Shown: piece by piece, positions 25,950 through 39,648 of the stretch | Layout of the letters: each line of letters opens with the position of its first letter | How positions within the stretch are numbered: the first letter of the stretch is position 1 | Origin: Megachile rotundata | Lineage: Eukaryota > Arthropoda > Insecta > Hymenoptera > Megachilidae | DNA: 64,000 nt | Assembly (NCBI RefSeq): GCF_050947335.1 | Contig: NC_134985.1 | Span: 22,001,190 to 22,065,189, forward strand | Reading direction: 5' to 3' | Notes under the pieces: generated by a model | Database searches by the model: none | Seen by the model: the letters and a program-made list of their open reading frames with translations, nothing else | Told to the model about the DNA's origin: nothing | Translations under genes and position numbers: made by a program

Positions 25950-26960
25950 GTCAGAAAAGTGGACCGGTCCGTATGGGAAATGACCCATTTGGCTGTTTCA
26001 TCCGAAATTCTATGTGCCATGGAATTGCAAACGAAGCATTATTCGGTGAGGGCTGCAAAGAAGTGGAGCTACCGGTGATAGCCTTGGTTTCTTACGGACC
26101 CGCATATTCGCTGTCCGGGAAGGTTTCATTCTGTGCAAGTAATTCCTATGGGTTATGCTTTTGATGTCAAAGAACGAGCCAAAAAGGCATTGCTATCAGC
26201 GCTACTCTACGCAAGCCTTCTGCTCTATGAACAGGTCACGTCAAATTGCTCCCACGAGTTACCTTTATGGATGTTGCGACAGATTTAAACCGCTGAGAGC
26301 GAATTACTGACCCATTCATTGGGTTTGTAAGTCCCCGTTCCAAAGTTACGATATGTACACGTCAACACTGATGGGTAGTAGTCTACAGGCTAATGCCACA
26401 ACCATTTATCTGGTTGTCAAGTGTTTTCGGTAGGATCTAATCTCTTTTGTGGCCTCCTAGGCTCTCCTTAGGTTCTCCCTAGAATCTGTCTGGTCCTCTT
26501 TCTGGTCTCTCCGTGAGATCCAATTTACTCTGTGGGCTGTTCCCATGCTCAGAGGGTCCATGACTAGATCACAATAGCCCAGTCGTTAAGTTTCCTCCTG
26601 ACTCACCCTGTGCTTGCACGCTGGTGTTCGTAAGATCTTCGGTGGTCATTTCACTTGTCAATTACTGCTCTAGGCAATATATCAAGCGCCGTCCCGAGCC
26701 TTACAGCATCAGTCTATGCCAGCTCTTGAAGGTTTAAGCAACTAACTCGGCTACTAAATCAATGTAAATCTGGCTTTATGAGTGGTGGCTCATCTGGTCT
26801 GTGTCATCGGTAGACTGCGGATGTATGATATATCGGAGACTACAAAATAAGCATAAATCATGTATTCCATAGAGTGTTTATTTATACTTTGCTCAATATA
26901 TCATAAATGCGTAAACATCCGCAATCAGCCTGACACTTAAGAAGTTACCAGTGCAACACT
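25950..26960. mobile_element. low-CpG compositional island, possible decayed transposable element
   Basis: By eye, CpG falls to about 3 per 100 bp here against 7-8 per 100 bp in adjoining sequence, and wording changes abruptly at both ends. Near the right end, ACTGCGGATG-TATGATATAT (about 26815) is mirrored by ATATATCATAAATGCG...CATCCGCAAT (about 26898-26926), an imperfect inverted repeat about 60 bp apart. A 63-codon frame at 25973-26164 has no recognisable domain. No target-site duplication or transposase was identified, so the element class is unknown. Confidence 0.35.
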
Positions 26961-29900
26961 GAACCTTATGCAGTGTAAGGATAGTTTAATTATTGATGTT
27001 CCTTGTTGTTGAAAGAAAAGACACGTGCTCTGGCGATTACGCCAGTAGTCGTGCCACGAATTATCGAGTTTCGTTAAGCACGAGGGGTTCTAAAAATACG
27101 CGGACATTCCTGGACTATTCTACCAAAGGTATTCGTTTCTCGCGGAACGCGCATCTTCCTTTGTTTCTCTCTCCGTTTCTCGCGTTCCATCCTCGCTTCT
27201 CGACAATGTCATAATATTCCAACGACTCGAATGGAATTCTTGCGATTCTTCACCGCCGCTTCCGCCAACGAAAGCTTTTTAGCGTTTTGAGGTTCCTTTT
27301 CGAAGAATTCCCGCGATGCTTATGAATCACGGTGAAACATGACCTAATCCAAGCAGACACCGGTTAAAGGACTGTACTTCTTTTCCGCTTAAATAGCTTT
27401 CGCGATCGCTTTTAAATCGCGTAACTATTATTAGAAAGCTCCTATTAAAACTTGCTGGAATTGAAAATTAAGTAACGAGCGAAGAACGAACGCGAAATGC
27501 TCGCGTGCGACGCTTAAAGTTCGCGAGATTTTTTTCGAAAGTTTCCCGCTAATCAACGATGAAACGAAGGTGGCGAAAATTATAATCGATGGTGTTAATG
27601 AGATTACCGGAATCGATTAAAGTTACGCTGTCCAAGGTTTTATAAGCAGACGGACGAATTAATTCGAAAAGCAATTTCAGCGGCGACAGGAAACGAGTTT
27701 GTCTTCGAGTAGCTAGGAATCTCGTTGGCGAATTTATTTGCATTTCGCTAATTTCGCCGGATATTTTTAAGAACGTAAACTTGTCAAAGGTAAGGGGATG
27801 ATATCAAACGGTTTTTAATCGAGTTCGCGTTATTGCGAAGAGCTTTTCGATGGAATAATTAATGACCCAAGTTTCCTCGTCGTCTCCAATGGCTTCCGTC
27901 CAAACGATTGAAGTTCCTTCCGATTGGTTGAACAAATCGAGTCGACTCGTTGCCAAATTTACGAAGTAACCTCACCGTGCTTCCAATCGCGATTTGTTAG
28001 CAAGAGATTCTCGAGCGTGCATGCTCTGTTGGAGTCAAGAGTTGCTTGAACTTGCTGAATACTTGATATTTTTTCAAATTTTCAAACAACTTTGTCGAGA
28101 CAGGTTGTCGAGTCACTTTGAAGAGAACAGTCTTCGAGAGCAATAATTCTTGAGAGCTTTCTGATTTGCGGTGGATCAAAGTTTGCAGAATAACAAGTAC
28201 CGATAGTGATTTTATTTGATCTTGAAGTGCCACGTATCAGACATTGCTCTCGAAATAGATACAAAGACAGTGTAGTAGAAACGACAGTACTCGAACGCCA
28301 TCGATATTTTCCATTTTGTGGATTCCGTCCCTCTATAAATCGGGCACTCAGAAATTAAAAAATTTATATTATCTATAACATCCATTGTGGAGAAATTTTC
28401 CAAACAAAATTAGCATCAGCGTATCACGAGATAATATGAGACATTCGAGTTATGTATGCATGATATGTGTACCAAAGAATGAAAAAACACATTTTGAAAA
28501 ATTTGCTTTATTGTACCATATAACCTTCATATATTTATTGATCGCCTTTGGTGATTAACTCCTTCAGTTTTGTAGAACCGAGTAGTTAATGACAAGAAAA
28601 GACAAGTTCTTAAATGACCATTACTCTATTTCCGCTGTAGCAGTCGAGATGTTAGGATATAACAAGCTAACCGTTCACGGTTAATCCTGTACTGAGCTCC
28701 ACAGATTGGAGAGTGATGGATCGTTGAGCGAGTACCAGCGAGAAAGTCGTACCTAATGTCCCTCTGTTGGCGACTCTGAGAAGTAGCGTCGTACAGTGCA
28801 ACGTAACTTCTATCCATTATTTCTCGGAGATTTATCGAACAAAATGATGCAAGATGGGATTGACGGCACGCAAAAAAAGATTATTAAAATATTAAACCGT
28901 GTTGATACCTGCTTTTCAGAAACGAACTCTTACCCTCTTATGTCGAATCGGCAGTCATCCGCTTCTCGCTCGGTTCGGCTGTTTCGTATATTGCAAACGA
29001 CTCGAAGAGATTACTACTTCACCGGCACTAACGTTCTACGAGTATCGTTTCGTAATTCGTTTGCATCGGAGCGACGCGACGCGAGTCTCGCGCGGAAGTC
29101 TACTTAGCCAAGCGAGTTCGTCGCCGTAAACGAAGAAACGGGGGAAAAAATGTGGAGTGGTGGGTTTATTCGAAAGGCAAGCGTGCAAAGCGTGGGCTGT
29201 GCGTCACGGGAAGTGGTCTCTGTAGTTTCTCTCGCTTGGTCGAGTGACGGGGTTTTTTGCGTTCGCGATCCGTTCGTTTTTCACGTGGCTGACGTCGAGC
29301 GCGTAGGCGGCTCGCTGGCTCGCTCGCGTGCTCCTCGAGCACCACATGTGTGCGTGCACGCGGCGACGCTCGTGCAACGTTAGCCAACCGTCTTCGAACC
29401 CTCGGGAAACGCTCGCTTGCCTCGCGAGTCCTCCGTTTCCGTTTCCCTGGACCGTGTTAAGCGGTTGAAACGAATTTCACGCTTTGCTCGTGCTCGAGAG
29501 GACCTCTTCAACGCGGGAAACTAGCGTATATGTCGATGAACTATTATGAACCAGGACTTTCGCTCTGGTCCGCGAGCTACCGTTCTCGGAAAAGTTTCGA
29601 ATATTACAGAAATTTGGTAAAAATAGACACTGTCAGTACCGGGAATCTCACTTCTGTGCCAGACTCCTTATCCGTTATAACATCATTATTATTATTGGGC
29701 CCTGTGGACCCAATTTTATGCCATGATTCGGACGAACCGAAGTTTTTGTAACTCCTGTATTTTGTACATCGGAAGTCGATTAAACAAATAAAGTGTTTCT
29801 AGTAATTTTTCAATCCAGAAGTCTTTTTAAAAAGATGGAAATGAGAGGGAACTTTTGGGGACATTAAATTTGAAGAGATACGTAATGGAGAAATGCCGTA

Positions 29901-30434
29901 AAACATGACGAAACACGAATTCATTTTGGGTAATGGCTCGAAACGGAACGGGTACAAGAATTTAAATATTGCGCATGCAAAATCCTGTCGACGCTCGACG
30001 ATCGATCGTCCTCTCGTTCGTTTTGTCCATTCCCAGGTTGTCTCGCGAATTTCGTTATAATTCACAATTATTCTTTGATTCCCGTTCTCGACTTTCGACA
30101 GAAACAGTCGTTTTCTATCCAACGTTCTTTCATCCAACCTTCGCATTGACCCGTCAACTACGTCGATTCAGAGACAACGAGATTTCAAGCGTACCTCCTT
30201 TTCGTCGATTAAACGAAAGTAGAAGTTAAACGAGCTTTTACTTCGCGTTAATCGAACGATTTGTTACATTTCACTCGTTTTTGTTGGAACATCGGTTCAC
30301 AGTCAAATAAACCGCCTTTACGAGATCATGTTTTAGCTTTGATCTTTCGAATACGACCAAACACCGCTAACTTTTGTTACAATTTTTTGATCTGTGGTTG
30401 AATCGAAAGCGAGGAGAATTCTGCAAATGCAATT

Positions 30435-30538
30435 TGCGTCGAAATTGCAAGCTCCAGGAATTTCGCGTTGGAATTCTAAGTTGGAGGAATTCGGGGAATA
30501 TTATTTTCCTCGCGTTGGAATTTCAAACTGTAGGAATT
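30435..30538 (+). repeat. 29-bp direct repeat, three copies
   Basis: Copies at 30435-30462, 30463-30491 and 30510-30538 share TCGCGTTGGAATT...GGAATT; the first copy is more diverged. The first two abut and the third follows after an 18-bp spacer that ends in TTTTCC. It is a short minisatellite in the first intron with no coding context. Confidence 0.65.
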
Positions 30539-33500
30539 ATTCCCCCGGTGTTAAAATCGAAGGCTAGATAAATTGCTTAACCTCTTCGGGAATGACTTTT
30601 GTATGATCAAAAAAAGAAACTATTTCACTCTTTGCAATTATATTTTACTCGTTTGGAATTTGTAACAATTGTATTAATAAATCCTATAAGAATTTATAAC
30701 TTACAAAAATATCCGACCTTTGATGAATTTAAAAACGAACTGAACATGTAAGTTCATGAAGAAGTATTCTTGAAGAGGTATTCTGGTAAATTAAAGTTAC
30801 CTCCACCCGATATTCTCCAAGAACAGAATTTCCTGATGAATTCGGAAAAACTGAAATTTATCGAATTTCCATCGAGCACGATATTGGTAGAGCGCGAGCT
30901 TCGATGGACTGCAGAAAATTTGCAGCATCGAATTTCCAATGTCGATTCTCTCTATATCGCTATCTCTCTCGGGAGCACTCGATGCAACGAGCTAGTGCTG
31001 TCAAGGGTGAAGCAGAGGGGGTTACTTCGGCTCTCCTCGAACTCGAACTCGTCTGAATTAATGACGATCCCCCAGAATCTGCCCTGAATGGCCACGAGGT
31101 CCTCCAGAATGCTAGGTCTTAGGCCCGTTTCTCAATGACCACGTTTTATGAACCTACGAATATTGCTTTCCTGCTATTTTTACTCTCAAATTTTAACTTC
31201 CTCAACTTCGTTATTACCTCGATTATTAACAGTGCTATCTCGCGAAGAGTTAATCCGACAGTGGTTATATTTTTCTGAATTCAATATGATTAACACTTGA
31301 TTATTAAATTACTTCTTAACTCACTACTTTGAAACAAATATATTTTCTATTAATAAAGAGGAACATACAGGTACTAGGGTTTTTGAAAGTTGAAATTGTA
31401 ATAGTACGTCGTGTAATGTAACGGAAGGTAGAATTTCACGGTGCGGAAAAATGTGGCAAGTTTGAAAGAGGCCTTAGGGTCGACGAAGTCGAAGGCGAAG
31501 GGCTCGTTAGGATCTCGATGTTCTCGTTGTCCGGTAGGGTCATGCTTCGCCTCAGGGATGCATGCAGCGTCAGCTTTTCGTCGTTTCTCTCTCGCCTGTC
31601 GCTGATCTCTCCTAATGTGGGTCAACTCTGTACTGGATTATGCTTGAGCACGAATGCACGCGCACGATTTCCAAAACGAGGTCTCCGTCGGAGGAGCTCG
31701 CTGCTGAGATTCTTCTTTCACAACTTCGAACTGTGATGTAATAATAGAAAAACAGGGGGTTGAAAATCATCGATAGGAGAACATTCGTGTCGACACAATA
31801 GGCGGTGCTAGTTCGACGCTTTGATCGAATTCTATTTCTTATCAGTTGGTAGGATGAAATTTTACGTTCTTTCTTAGATTCCACCTTTGCAGAGATTCAT
31901 TTTATTAAGAATCTCGAGCATTTCACAGTCCTCGAGGTGCTACAATGAAAGTTCTTTCATGCGCAGCTATGCAGCTTCGCGATGTTCAAAGGCGTGTTTT
32001 AAGAAATTTAAGGATATATTGTGGAGTTGATTTATCAGCAGATTAGTTCAAAATAATAAGAGTATTAGGTTCGTACAGCGTATTCGATAAAAAATTTGTT
32101 GAGACTCTGCACTAAAAGAGACAACCAGGTAAACAATAAAAGATAGTGTCAGCTTTGACTGAGAGCTTACAGCAGTTTTCTACAGCATCTCTTTTATCGT
32201 TTGTCCGTTGTTAAAATCCTCTGTGCCGAAGAGAATTAATGAGCCGCGTTGCATTACGATTCGCATTAAAGAAGTTGCATTTAAACGGGTAAAGACAGGA
32301 TGCAGGAGAGTCGTGCGCGAAATGGATGCTGTCCTTAATGCGCGTGTCACGTGGAGCGTGAAAAATGGAGGATGCACGTAAGCGAGCGTTAACGAATTCG
32401 TTGTTACGTAGAGAAAATCTCGCGACAGTGTAATAAAGCAAAGATGACTGGGTTGTCAGTTACGATAAACAATAAACGTTCGTATCTGGTTGTCCCATAT
32501 TAAACGATGAAATTCGGTGATACCCAGTGACCATTTCACGGGAAGCGATTGCAATTCTCCGAAGTACCCAGTGACATTTCATAGCCGCCGGTTATAATCG
32601 TCCATACTACCTGTTTCAGCAGGAGGGAAAATGCATTTACGTATTTCAGGAACGACGGACTTCCAGATAAGATAGTGCGCTGTACTAACTACTCGCTAAA
32701 AGCTCCGTCTCGTTCCTCAGGAGCCATTTTGGAATCGCATTACTTTGAGAACGTACAATATCTGGTGACCATTTCACAACGAACAATACTTGTCTATTCG
32801 GTCAAGAGCAGATCTGGATTCCTTAGGGAAAATATGACGATCATAAAGACATCTCTATATTTCGAGATTTAGGAATATCGGAATTTAGAGACTGCGGGGT
32901 CTACAATTTGGGATTTAAAAATTCAAAATTTTAAGACTATCTAGAATTTCATTCTCTCCGGAGTTAATATCGCTTTTCCTAAAAACACCCAGTGTAAGGG
33001 TGTTGTATGAAAGCGGTGTAACCTAGCTCAGGAAGGGCCATGGAAGGTGTCGGGTTCTAATTGGTAACGCAAGTCTAGTCGAACACCTTCGGTCACGAAC
33101 TAATTCTATTTGGCCGAGGTCAGGGGTGTCTCCCCGCTGGAAGAGAGGGAACTTTTGGCGGGACGAGTTTTGGGAATCGATTCCAGCGATCTGCAATGCC
33201 GTGTACACTATAGATTTCCAGCGGAAGCTAGGTCGATCGTTATCGGGCTTGGTTTTCCAAATTTTCGGCCTAGCCGTTCAAATTCCAGCACAGTGGTTTT
33301 CATTGAACGTGTCTCGATTCCATAAGTCGTAATTGGACGAGGAGAATCGTTTGGTATACGGTTTCTTAGAATTCGTATCTAAAAAATTCAGCAAACTTAT
33401 TCCACTTCTGCGGTTGGTGGTTCTTGCCAATTTTCCCAAGTGTTCCTCCTTGTTCGATTGTACCGACGAGTCTCGTTACCGAGAATTGGAAGAAATTTTC

Positions 33501-36199
33501 TATTAGTAATGTATCCTGTTAATCTTCATTAAAAAGAAAATTTTTTGTCTACTGTATAAGATGCTAAGCAATAATATTATAAATCAGTAATAAATCCTAA
33601 CAATAATAATGATTAGAATATGAGAAATGCTGGTTCTGTAAATTCGAGGAACTAATTTCTTCCTTGACGAAAGAGAATGCGAATACTTGGCAAGCAAATT
33701 TTTTGGTAGTAAAATACGCGATGACACGTCAAAGGAATATTTCGCATAAACGGTACTTCAAACTCGGAAGCTTCTGTCTATTTCAGTAGAAATAGAAACC
33801 GTGTAGATTTAAAGAGCACCGAACGAAGAAACGTTTGTTTTATTTAACGGAGCATTGTTGTGTTTAGGAACACGATATGTTTCCACACATTTTCATCTTC
33901 TCATGAACATAATTCAACGACGTTGAAGACGTTCCAAACATTGGCCCACTTTTCCCATCCCACGATGTAGGTACCCACTTTATACTTTCGTGCGTTTACA
34001 TAGGTTCACGTACGACTCAAAAGAACCTTTTCTCAAACGGGACATGTTGTACACGTGGAGCTAATGGTACAACGAAAATAGCGCAGTTCTTTAACGAGCC
34101 GAGCTTCGCACGTTTGTTGACTCACCGTTTATATTTTATGAGCTGAACATCGTACCGCAATCACCGATACTCCTTCAATGTTTCCAATTTTGCTGCCGAG
34201 GAGAAACAGCTCTCGATGATCGTTGCATTATTTTGCAATCTTAAAATACCGGAACGCCTATTATTAGACGCTTTCAAAAATTCGTGCGATTGTACGTGGC
34301 TATCGACGCCACCGATATACGTGTCGGAAGTTTCAAGGGAAGCTTGAATAAATAAAGGATCAGATCTTATTCAAATCGAACCCGAAAGTTATTCGAATTG
34401 ACCTAAACTTGCGGACGTCGAAGCGAGCCACTGAACCTGCAAGACGAGAAGTTACGTAGTATCGAACTAACTATACACGTATTTAGTATATAGACCTAAA
34501 CACTTACTTCGTAACCGACCCTGCGAGAGGAGTTGACGAAAAATTTGGAGCAAGATATTCTAGTTAACAAATCCGACGCTTTGTCCGGAAAAAATTGGAC
34601 ACCCGTTAATCCAATCGGAGCTTTATTCGGTACACAATGCCCCACACAGGTGTCAATTGGCTAAGCTAAGTTTTGCACGCTTTTGCAAGCAACGTCAACG
34701 AGGTCGAGATGAATCGTTCACCGACGCCATTTAGAAATATAAAAGAGGAAGAAAAAGTGTCGAAGCAATTTCACAGAAACGACAGGAGTATAGAATGAAT
34801 TTCAATTTTCTCGCGAAATAACAGGTTGACGCGTGTGGGTCGATTCGGTGGAGTCTGGTGGATGTTTTGTTGGTCGTCGGTGTCGTTGCACGATTCCGCT
34901 CGCGATTCCGCTCGCTGGCCAACGACAGAGAGAGGAGCACGTGTTTTCTAGGTCACGGCAGAAGACGACGGACTCGTTATTTCCGCGAAGCGACGCGCTA
35001 TTTTCAGTCGCTCGACGAAGATATACGTGGGCTTCGGAACAGAGTCCTTTTTCCCTCCCCTGTCCTCGACACCGCCATCTCCTCTCTCACTGTCCACCAT
35101 TGACGACTGGAAATAAACTCTTCTTCGCGACGCTAACAATGGGAACGGGTTTTCATTCAACTGGTTGGTTCGCTTGTATATCCGAGCGGAAAAGACGTAA
35201 GCACCAGCCTCTTCCAATTAGGCGAGCTCGCTGTTCAGGATGTTATTAAGTACGGGGGCATCGTCGAGAGGGTTTCTTAATTGACTGCTTGTCTTAATCG
35301 GCGATCGTTCTTAGATACAATGGCTATTGCAACATGCCAGAGACAATGACAATGCTCGACTTTGCTTCACGTTTTTGTTCTTTGTTGATCGAGACCGTTG
35401 GCATTGTGCGCGAAAGCACCCGGCCTTTTTGTAACCCTTTCTTTCAACACGCGTACACGAAACTCATCGACGTGGATTACGCCCGATGAAATTTTGGTCT
35501 CTCGTTGTTGGAACCTCCATTGACGCGTAGGAAGATAGCGAATATTCTCGGGAAGCCATCGATAGCCAGAAATCCGAAAGGGTAGAAAACACGTGGTCGA
35601 GGATGAAACGTAGCACATAACAGCGTGTGTCTATTTTCGCGATACGTCGAGCTATTCTCAGTTACGCTTCGGGTGCACGAAGTGCATCGACTGTCACTAC
35701 GGTTCTAGGAATAAACCATCCGTCACTGTGAACTAGTTCGACGCGTGCGTTAGATCTACGACCCGATATTTTCTTTTCTGTCTTTTGTCGAAGCCGTTCG
35801 TCGTTGTCGAGTTTCGCGCTTACGTCACTTACCAGTCAAACTTTGATAAATAGTTGGCTCTTGTCCCACCTTTCGCGACGTAATTAAACGCCACCATTCA
35901 GATATCGATCTTCCTCTCCTTTTTATGAGATGACCATAAAGTTTCTTTTGTGTGTCACCAGTCAACGGAGAATCGATGTATCGAGCGTTTTCCTATTTAA
36001 TGGGACAACTACTACATAATTCAATCGAACATTTTCAATTTTTCTCCGACAACGGTATTGACTCCGATGTTGTCGCACGTTCTGCTGCTACGTGTTCTAC
36101 GACTACGCATTTGGTACGTTATATCACGCGATATGTGACGATATATCACGCATTTACAAGGCGTTGAAGGAATTCGCGTTGTATAATCTGGCGGTCTAT

Positions 36200-36460
36200 C
36201 ACCGCATGTTGTATTGTCAGGTTTTTCTATCTTCACGCATTATATCCTCAAGCGTTATGCCATATTTGCGTTGTTATCTCCTCGTATCGTATTTCCGCTC
36301 GTTGTACTTCTACGGGTTGTATCTCCACGGGTTGTGCAGTCACTCGTTCGATCTCCACCTGTCAGATCGTCACGCATTATCACCGAACACGTTATATCCT
36401 CAGGTGTTGTATCGTTAAGGTTGTTATCTCCGCTCGTTACATCGCCACGCGTTCTACGTC
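36200..36460 (+). repeat. degenerate ~15-bp tandem repeat (TTGTATCTCCACGCG type)
   Basis: Units resembling GTTGTATCTCCACGGG follow one another about every 15 bp. The period keeps a frame open, so it translates as a repeated Ser-Pro-Arg-Val-Val pattern. That pattern is a product of the repeat period, and there is no sign that it is expressed. Confidence 0.55.
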
Positions 36461-39400
36461 CAAAGTTCCAGCTTGGTATCTCGGAATATCGAAGTACAGT
36501 AATTGAAACTCTCTTTGAATCCTTTAAGACGACTACTTCAAGTCGTATAAACTTGTTTAATATTCATGCAAATTGCGCAAGTTTTCTCGTCCAATTAAAA
36601 CAATACCTTCTGGTTTCGTTTCTATCGAAGAAGAAGAAACAATTTCGGTGAATTGAATGCGAGTGTCGGTGTTATAAAACGGTGACCACTTGAAGAATAT
36701 ACATCTATAGAGGGTAGTTTTGAAGAGGAATTTGTGACTGGTGGAAAAGCTTCCACGGCGGTTGGTAACTAACAAAGAGAGCTTTCAGTCCGGAAAATTC
36801 GTCTGGCTTGGGCACTCTCTTTTGTTCGTCGCGCCGTCTGCACGCCGATTGCACCGCAAGAGAAGCGTTTCCGGAGCTAATCTGTCCTTAATCTCGCGTT
36901 TAGAATTGCTGCTGACCTACGAAGCTAGGCGAGAAACCATTTGTCCACAATGGCCTGAGTGTCGAGCGATAAGCAAACGGACGGCTCCGAAAAACGTTTG
37001 CCGATGAGGGTGCGATCTCGCTCGCTTCGTAATGACGAGCCAGAATTATTGATAATCGCTTCGGAAGTCGATGAATTCGTCGACGAATTTGTCAACTTGT
37101 TCGTTCAAAGCTCCGAATGAAATCGGAAAAATTGATTCGTGAATAATAGGTTGCTAGGTGATGCGTGGGATACTCGACGCGCCATCTTGTGAACCAAACA
37201 GGAAATACCCCGAACTATATTTGTTGAGTAGTCAAATTTGAACTGGGTTTAAAAATAGAATTTACAAAATTTCGGATCGACGTGCCATCTTTCGGGTTGA
37301 ACGATAAATGCTACACACTTTGTAAGTAGCAAGGTGGGAATGAAGTTAACTTGATCTGACTTTTCATGCAAATAAAGTAGAAGCAGTGAAAATATATAGA
37401 GCGTGTAAAATATTTTCAAATGTTGAAATATTTGATGAGTTAGAAGTGGCAAGCACAGGTAAGGCATTCGATTAAAGAGAGAAGGGAAAGTGAATTTTTG
37501 GCGTAGAAGCGGCAGAGGGCGAAAAGTCGGGAATCGACCCAGGACCCTTACGACCCCACAAAGTGGAGCGTGGAGATGCTCTTTGGTGGCACCACTCTTT
37601 CTCTCTCTCTTCCACTTTTCATTTCCCTTCTCTTTTTTTCTTCTCACCCTTTGCTACTTTGCTGGTAGAACACCTCGACGCCACCTCTCGACGGTCCTCG
37701 GCCTTTTCAGTCTTGGGAACGCTCAATGTTTCCCGTACCAAGCGTTCGTTCGTTTTTTAACGAGAATAAAGTATTTTCGATACTTTCAAACTAGTTAACT
37801 GGCCAAGCTTTTTTCCGGGTCTTAGCTGGATCGATAGAGAAGAAAAGAACTAGGAAACGCGAATAAAATCGAACGATGTTTCTCTTGAAACGAAAGTTGG
37901 CTCGCTGACAGAACAAAGTAGAGCCATAAATCCTGTGTCGAAGTTATAAACAATACCGGAACGATCGAAAACAATGACGTCCGAGAAGACGACTATGTTT
38001 TTGGCGACGAGCCTCGTGCTCGTTATTTCAATTGCTCATGGACGAGCGTTAATTAAGATTTGCGTACTCATTTGGCATCCTGCCTGTCGAACGCCAATCG
38101 GCCCTCGAACTTTCGCTCGATATGGATCCGCAGCTTTCCACGTTGACGTGAGTCACGCATGTCTCTCGATGGTGTATAAATATATCTACCATTTTAACTC
38201 GACGATTCACCATATTTATGACCAAAAGTTTCACTTTCTCGAGCCCGTTAATTGACCGATGTGTAACACAAATCGTTCAAGGTAAACAAATCTGTTTGTA
38301 AATGGATCGTTAAATCTCCTACGAGAGTTGAGACTAGAGTCCGACGAAGATTTACAGTTTAGCATAACGTTCACCCACCGAAATCTCTGCGCGTATACTG
38401 TAACGCTCGTGTGTTGTCTATATCATCCATGCACAATTGCATTCGCGAGCTGCAGACGGCCACTCGTGAGGCCTCAACGCAAGGATGAATCAACTCGCGT
38501 TAACAGGTTAATTCTGAAAATAATAACGCTTTAAGTACTAACGTGTCACACTTATAAGTACTACTTTGCGCCTAGAAATTAGTAATTCTTTGGTCAAAAT
38601 ATTCATTTAAATCTTGCATAGGCAATTAGGTACCAATTTTTATATTTTCTTTCAACGATCTTTCAGCATCTGGAAATATCGGAGAACGGGTACTTTCGGG
38701 ACCAATATCAAAGTTGTTAAAACTTTTCTATTATAATTTGCAGATAATAATCTAAACCCGAAGACGTACCTTCTGTAACTGTAACTGAAAATTTGACTGC
38801 TTCACAGAAATGTGATATCAATGCAGCAGTCTGTGCAAGACAAGAAGTTTATCTTCAAGAATGGTAGCTGGTAACATCCCAGTTTCTCTCGACGATCCAA
38901 TCATAGTATCCTCGATTAGCGATTTTCCATTCCGATAATGAACGAACATTCCACCGTAGAGATCTTACAATTAGTGGCTTCCTGTTCTTCGTCGATCCTA
39001 GACTAGCTATGTACATATATAATATACATATCGAGTAGTAATAGCTTGGTCGATGTTAATTCTTTATCGATCTCTCGCCTGACCGATCTATCAAGGTGTA
39101 TCGCAGCCTAGCAGGCTGTCGACCTAGTGGCTTGCCAGTCTAGTAGCTCATTAAGAGAATAGCTCGGTATAGGGGCTGTTAGTGCAGAGGTAGCGCAACC
39201 TAGTTTTGTTACGTTTGTACGATCCTCTGTACGTATACTAACAAGCAGAGGGCCCCAACTTCGGGTCGCCGATTTTAATGAAACTTCCACAAAATGTAGT
39301 GGGCTTCTTCCTCCTCGCAAATCGTACCACGCGTCGGACCAAATACTTCCTACTTTTCGAGTTCCATCGTTTCCTTCGCACTATTCCAAGTTAAATTTCG

Positions 39401-39558
39401 TTACTTTATTCTAACCTTTTGAAAATGATTTGCGAAGAAGCTCGCTACGTTTTTTAACAGTTTCATTAACCTTCCTTAGACCTTTACGTAACGTCAACGC
39501 GTTAAAATCGGCGGGGTTGAAGCTCTCTTCTTGTCGAATTAAACGTTTCCTGTATGTG

Positions 39559-39648
39559 TATATAAAGGAATATGTATGTATATTTCGTTTGGCTCGAGAA
39601 TGGTCCAGAAGAGGACGGTTTAACGATACCGTTGTGTTTCTTTTTCAG
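39559..39648 (+). promoter_or_regulatory. TATA box and in-frame upstream ATG next to the constant exon: candidate intronic start
   Basis: TATATAAAGG (39559-39568), a strong TATA consensus, lies 80 bp before exon 2. An ATG at 39572 stays open through the 3' splice site into the Shaker frame: 25 codons from [11 protein letters not shown] to CFFF, then Arg and SLPKLSS. A transcript starting here and not using the acceptor would encode a different N-terminus. Against this, the ATG lies only about 4 bp past the TATA box, upstream of the usual start site about 30 bp away, and no other in-frame ATG follows before the exon. Confidence 0.22.

Larger units (their letters stand above)
24560..39648 (+). 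other. Shaker intron 1, last part
   Basis: Noncoding as far as can be seen. Separately listed are the low-CpG island (25950-26960), the 29-bp repeat (30435-30538), a 15-bp-type repeat (36200-36460) and a TATA-linked candidate start (39559-39648). Locally CpG-rich stretches at 29050-29530 and 34830-35240 have leader-like composition but no ATG plus good phase-2 donor. A decayed CCAGTGACCATTTCAC motif recurs at about 32526, 32568 and 32763. Confidence 0.45.

Noticed and set aside
29150..29381. Open frame starting MWSGGFIRKAS as an alternative Shaker N-terminus
   Set aside because: It loosely recalls a fly variant start, but no good donor leaves it in phase 2 and the resemblance is only a few residues.
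37510..37590. tRNA gene on the - strand (GGGTCGATTCCCG as a B box)
   Set aside because: The T-loop is one base short and no acceptor or anticodon stem can be formed around it.
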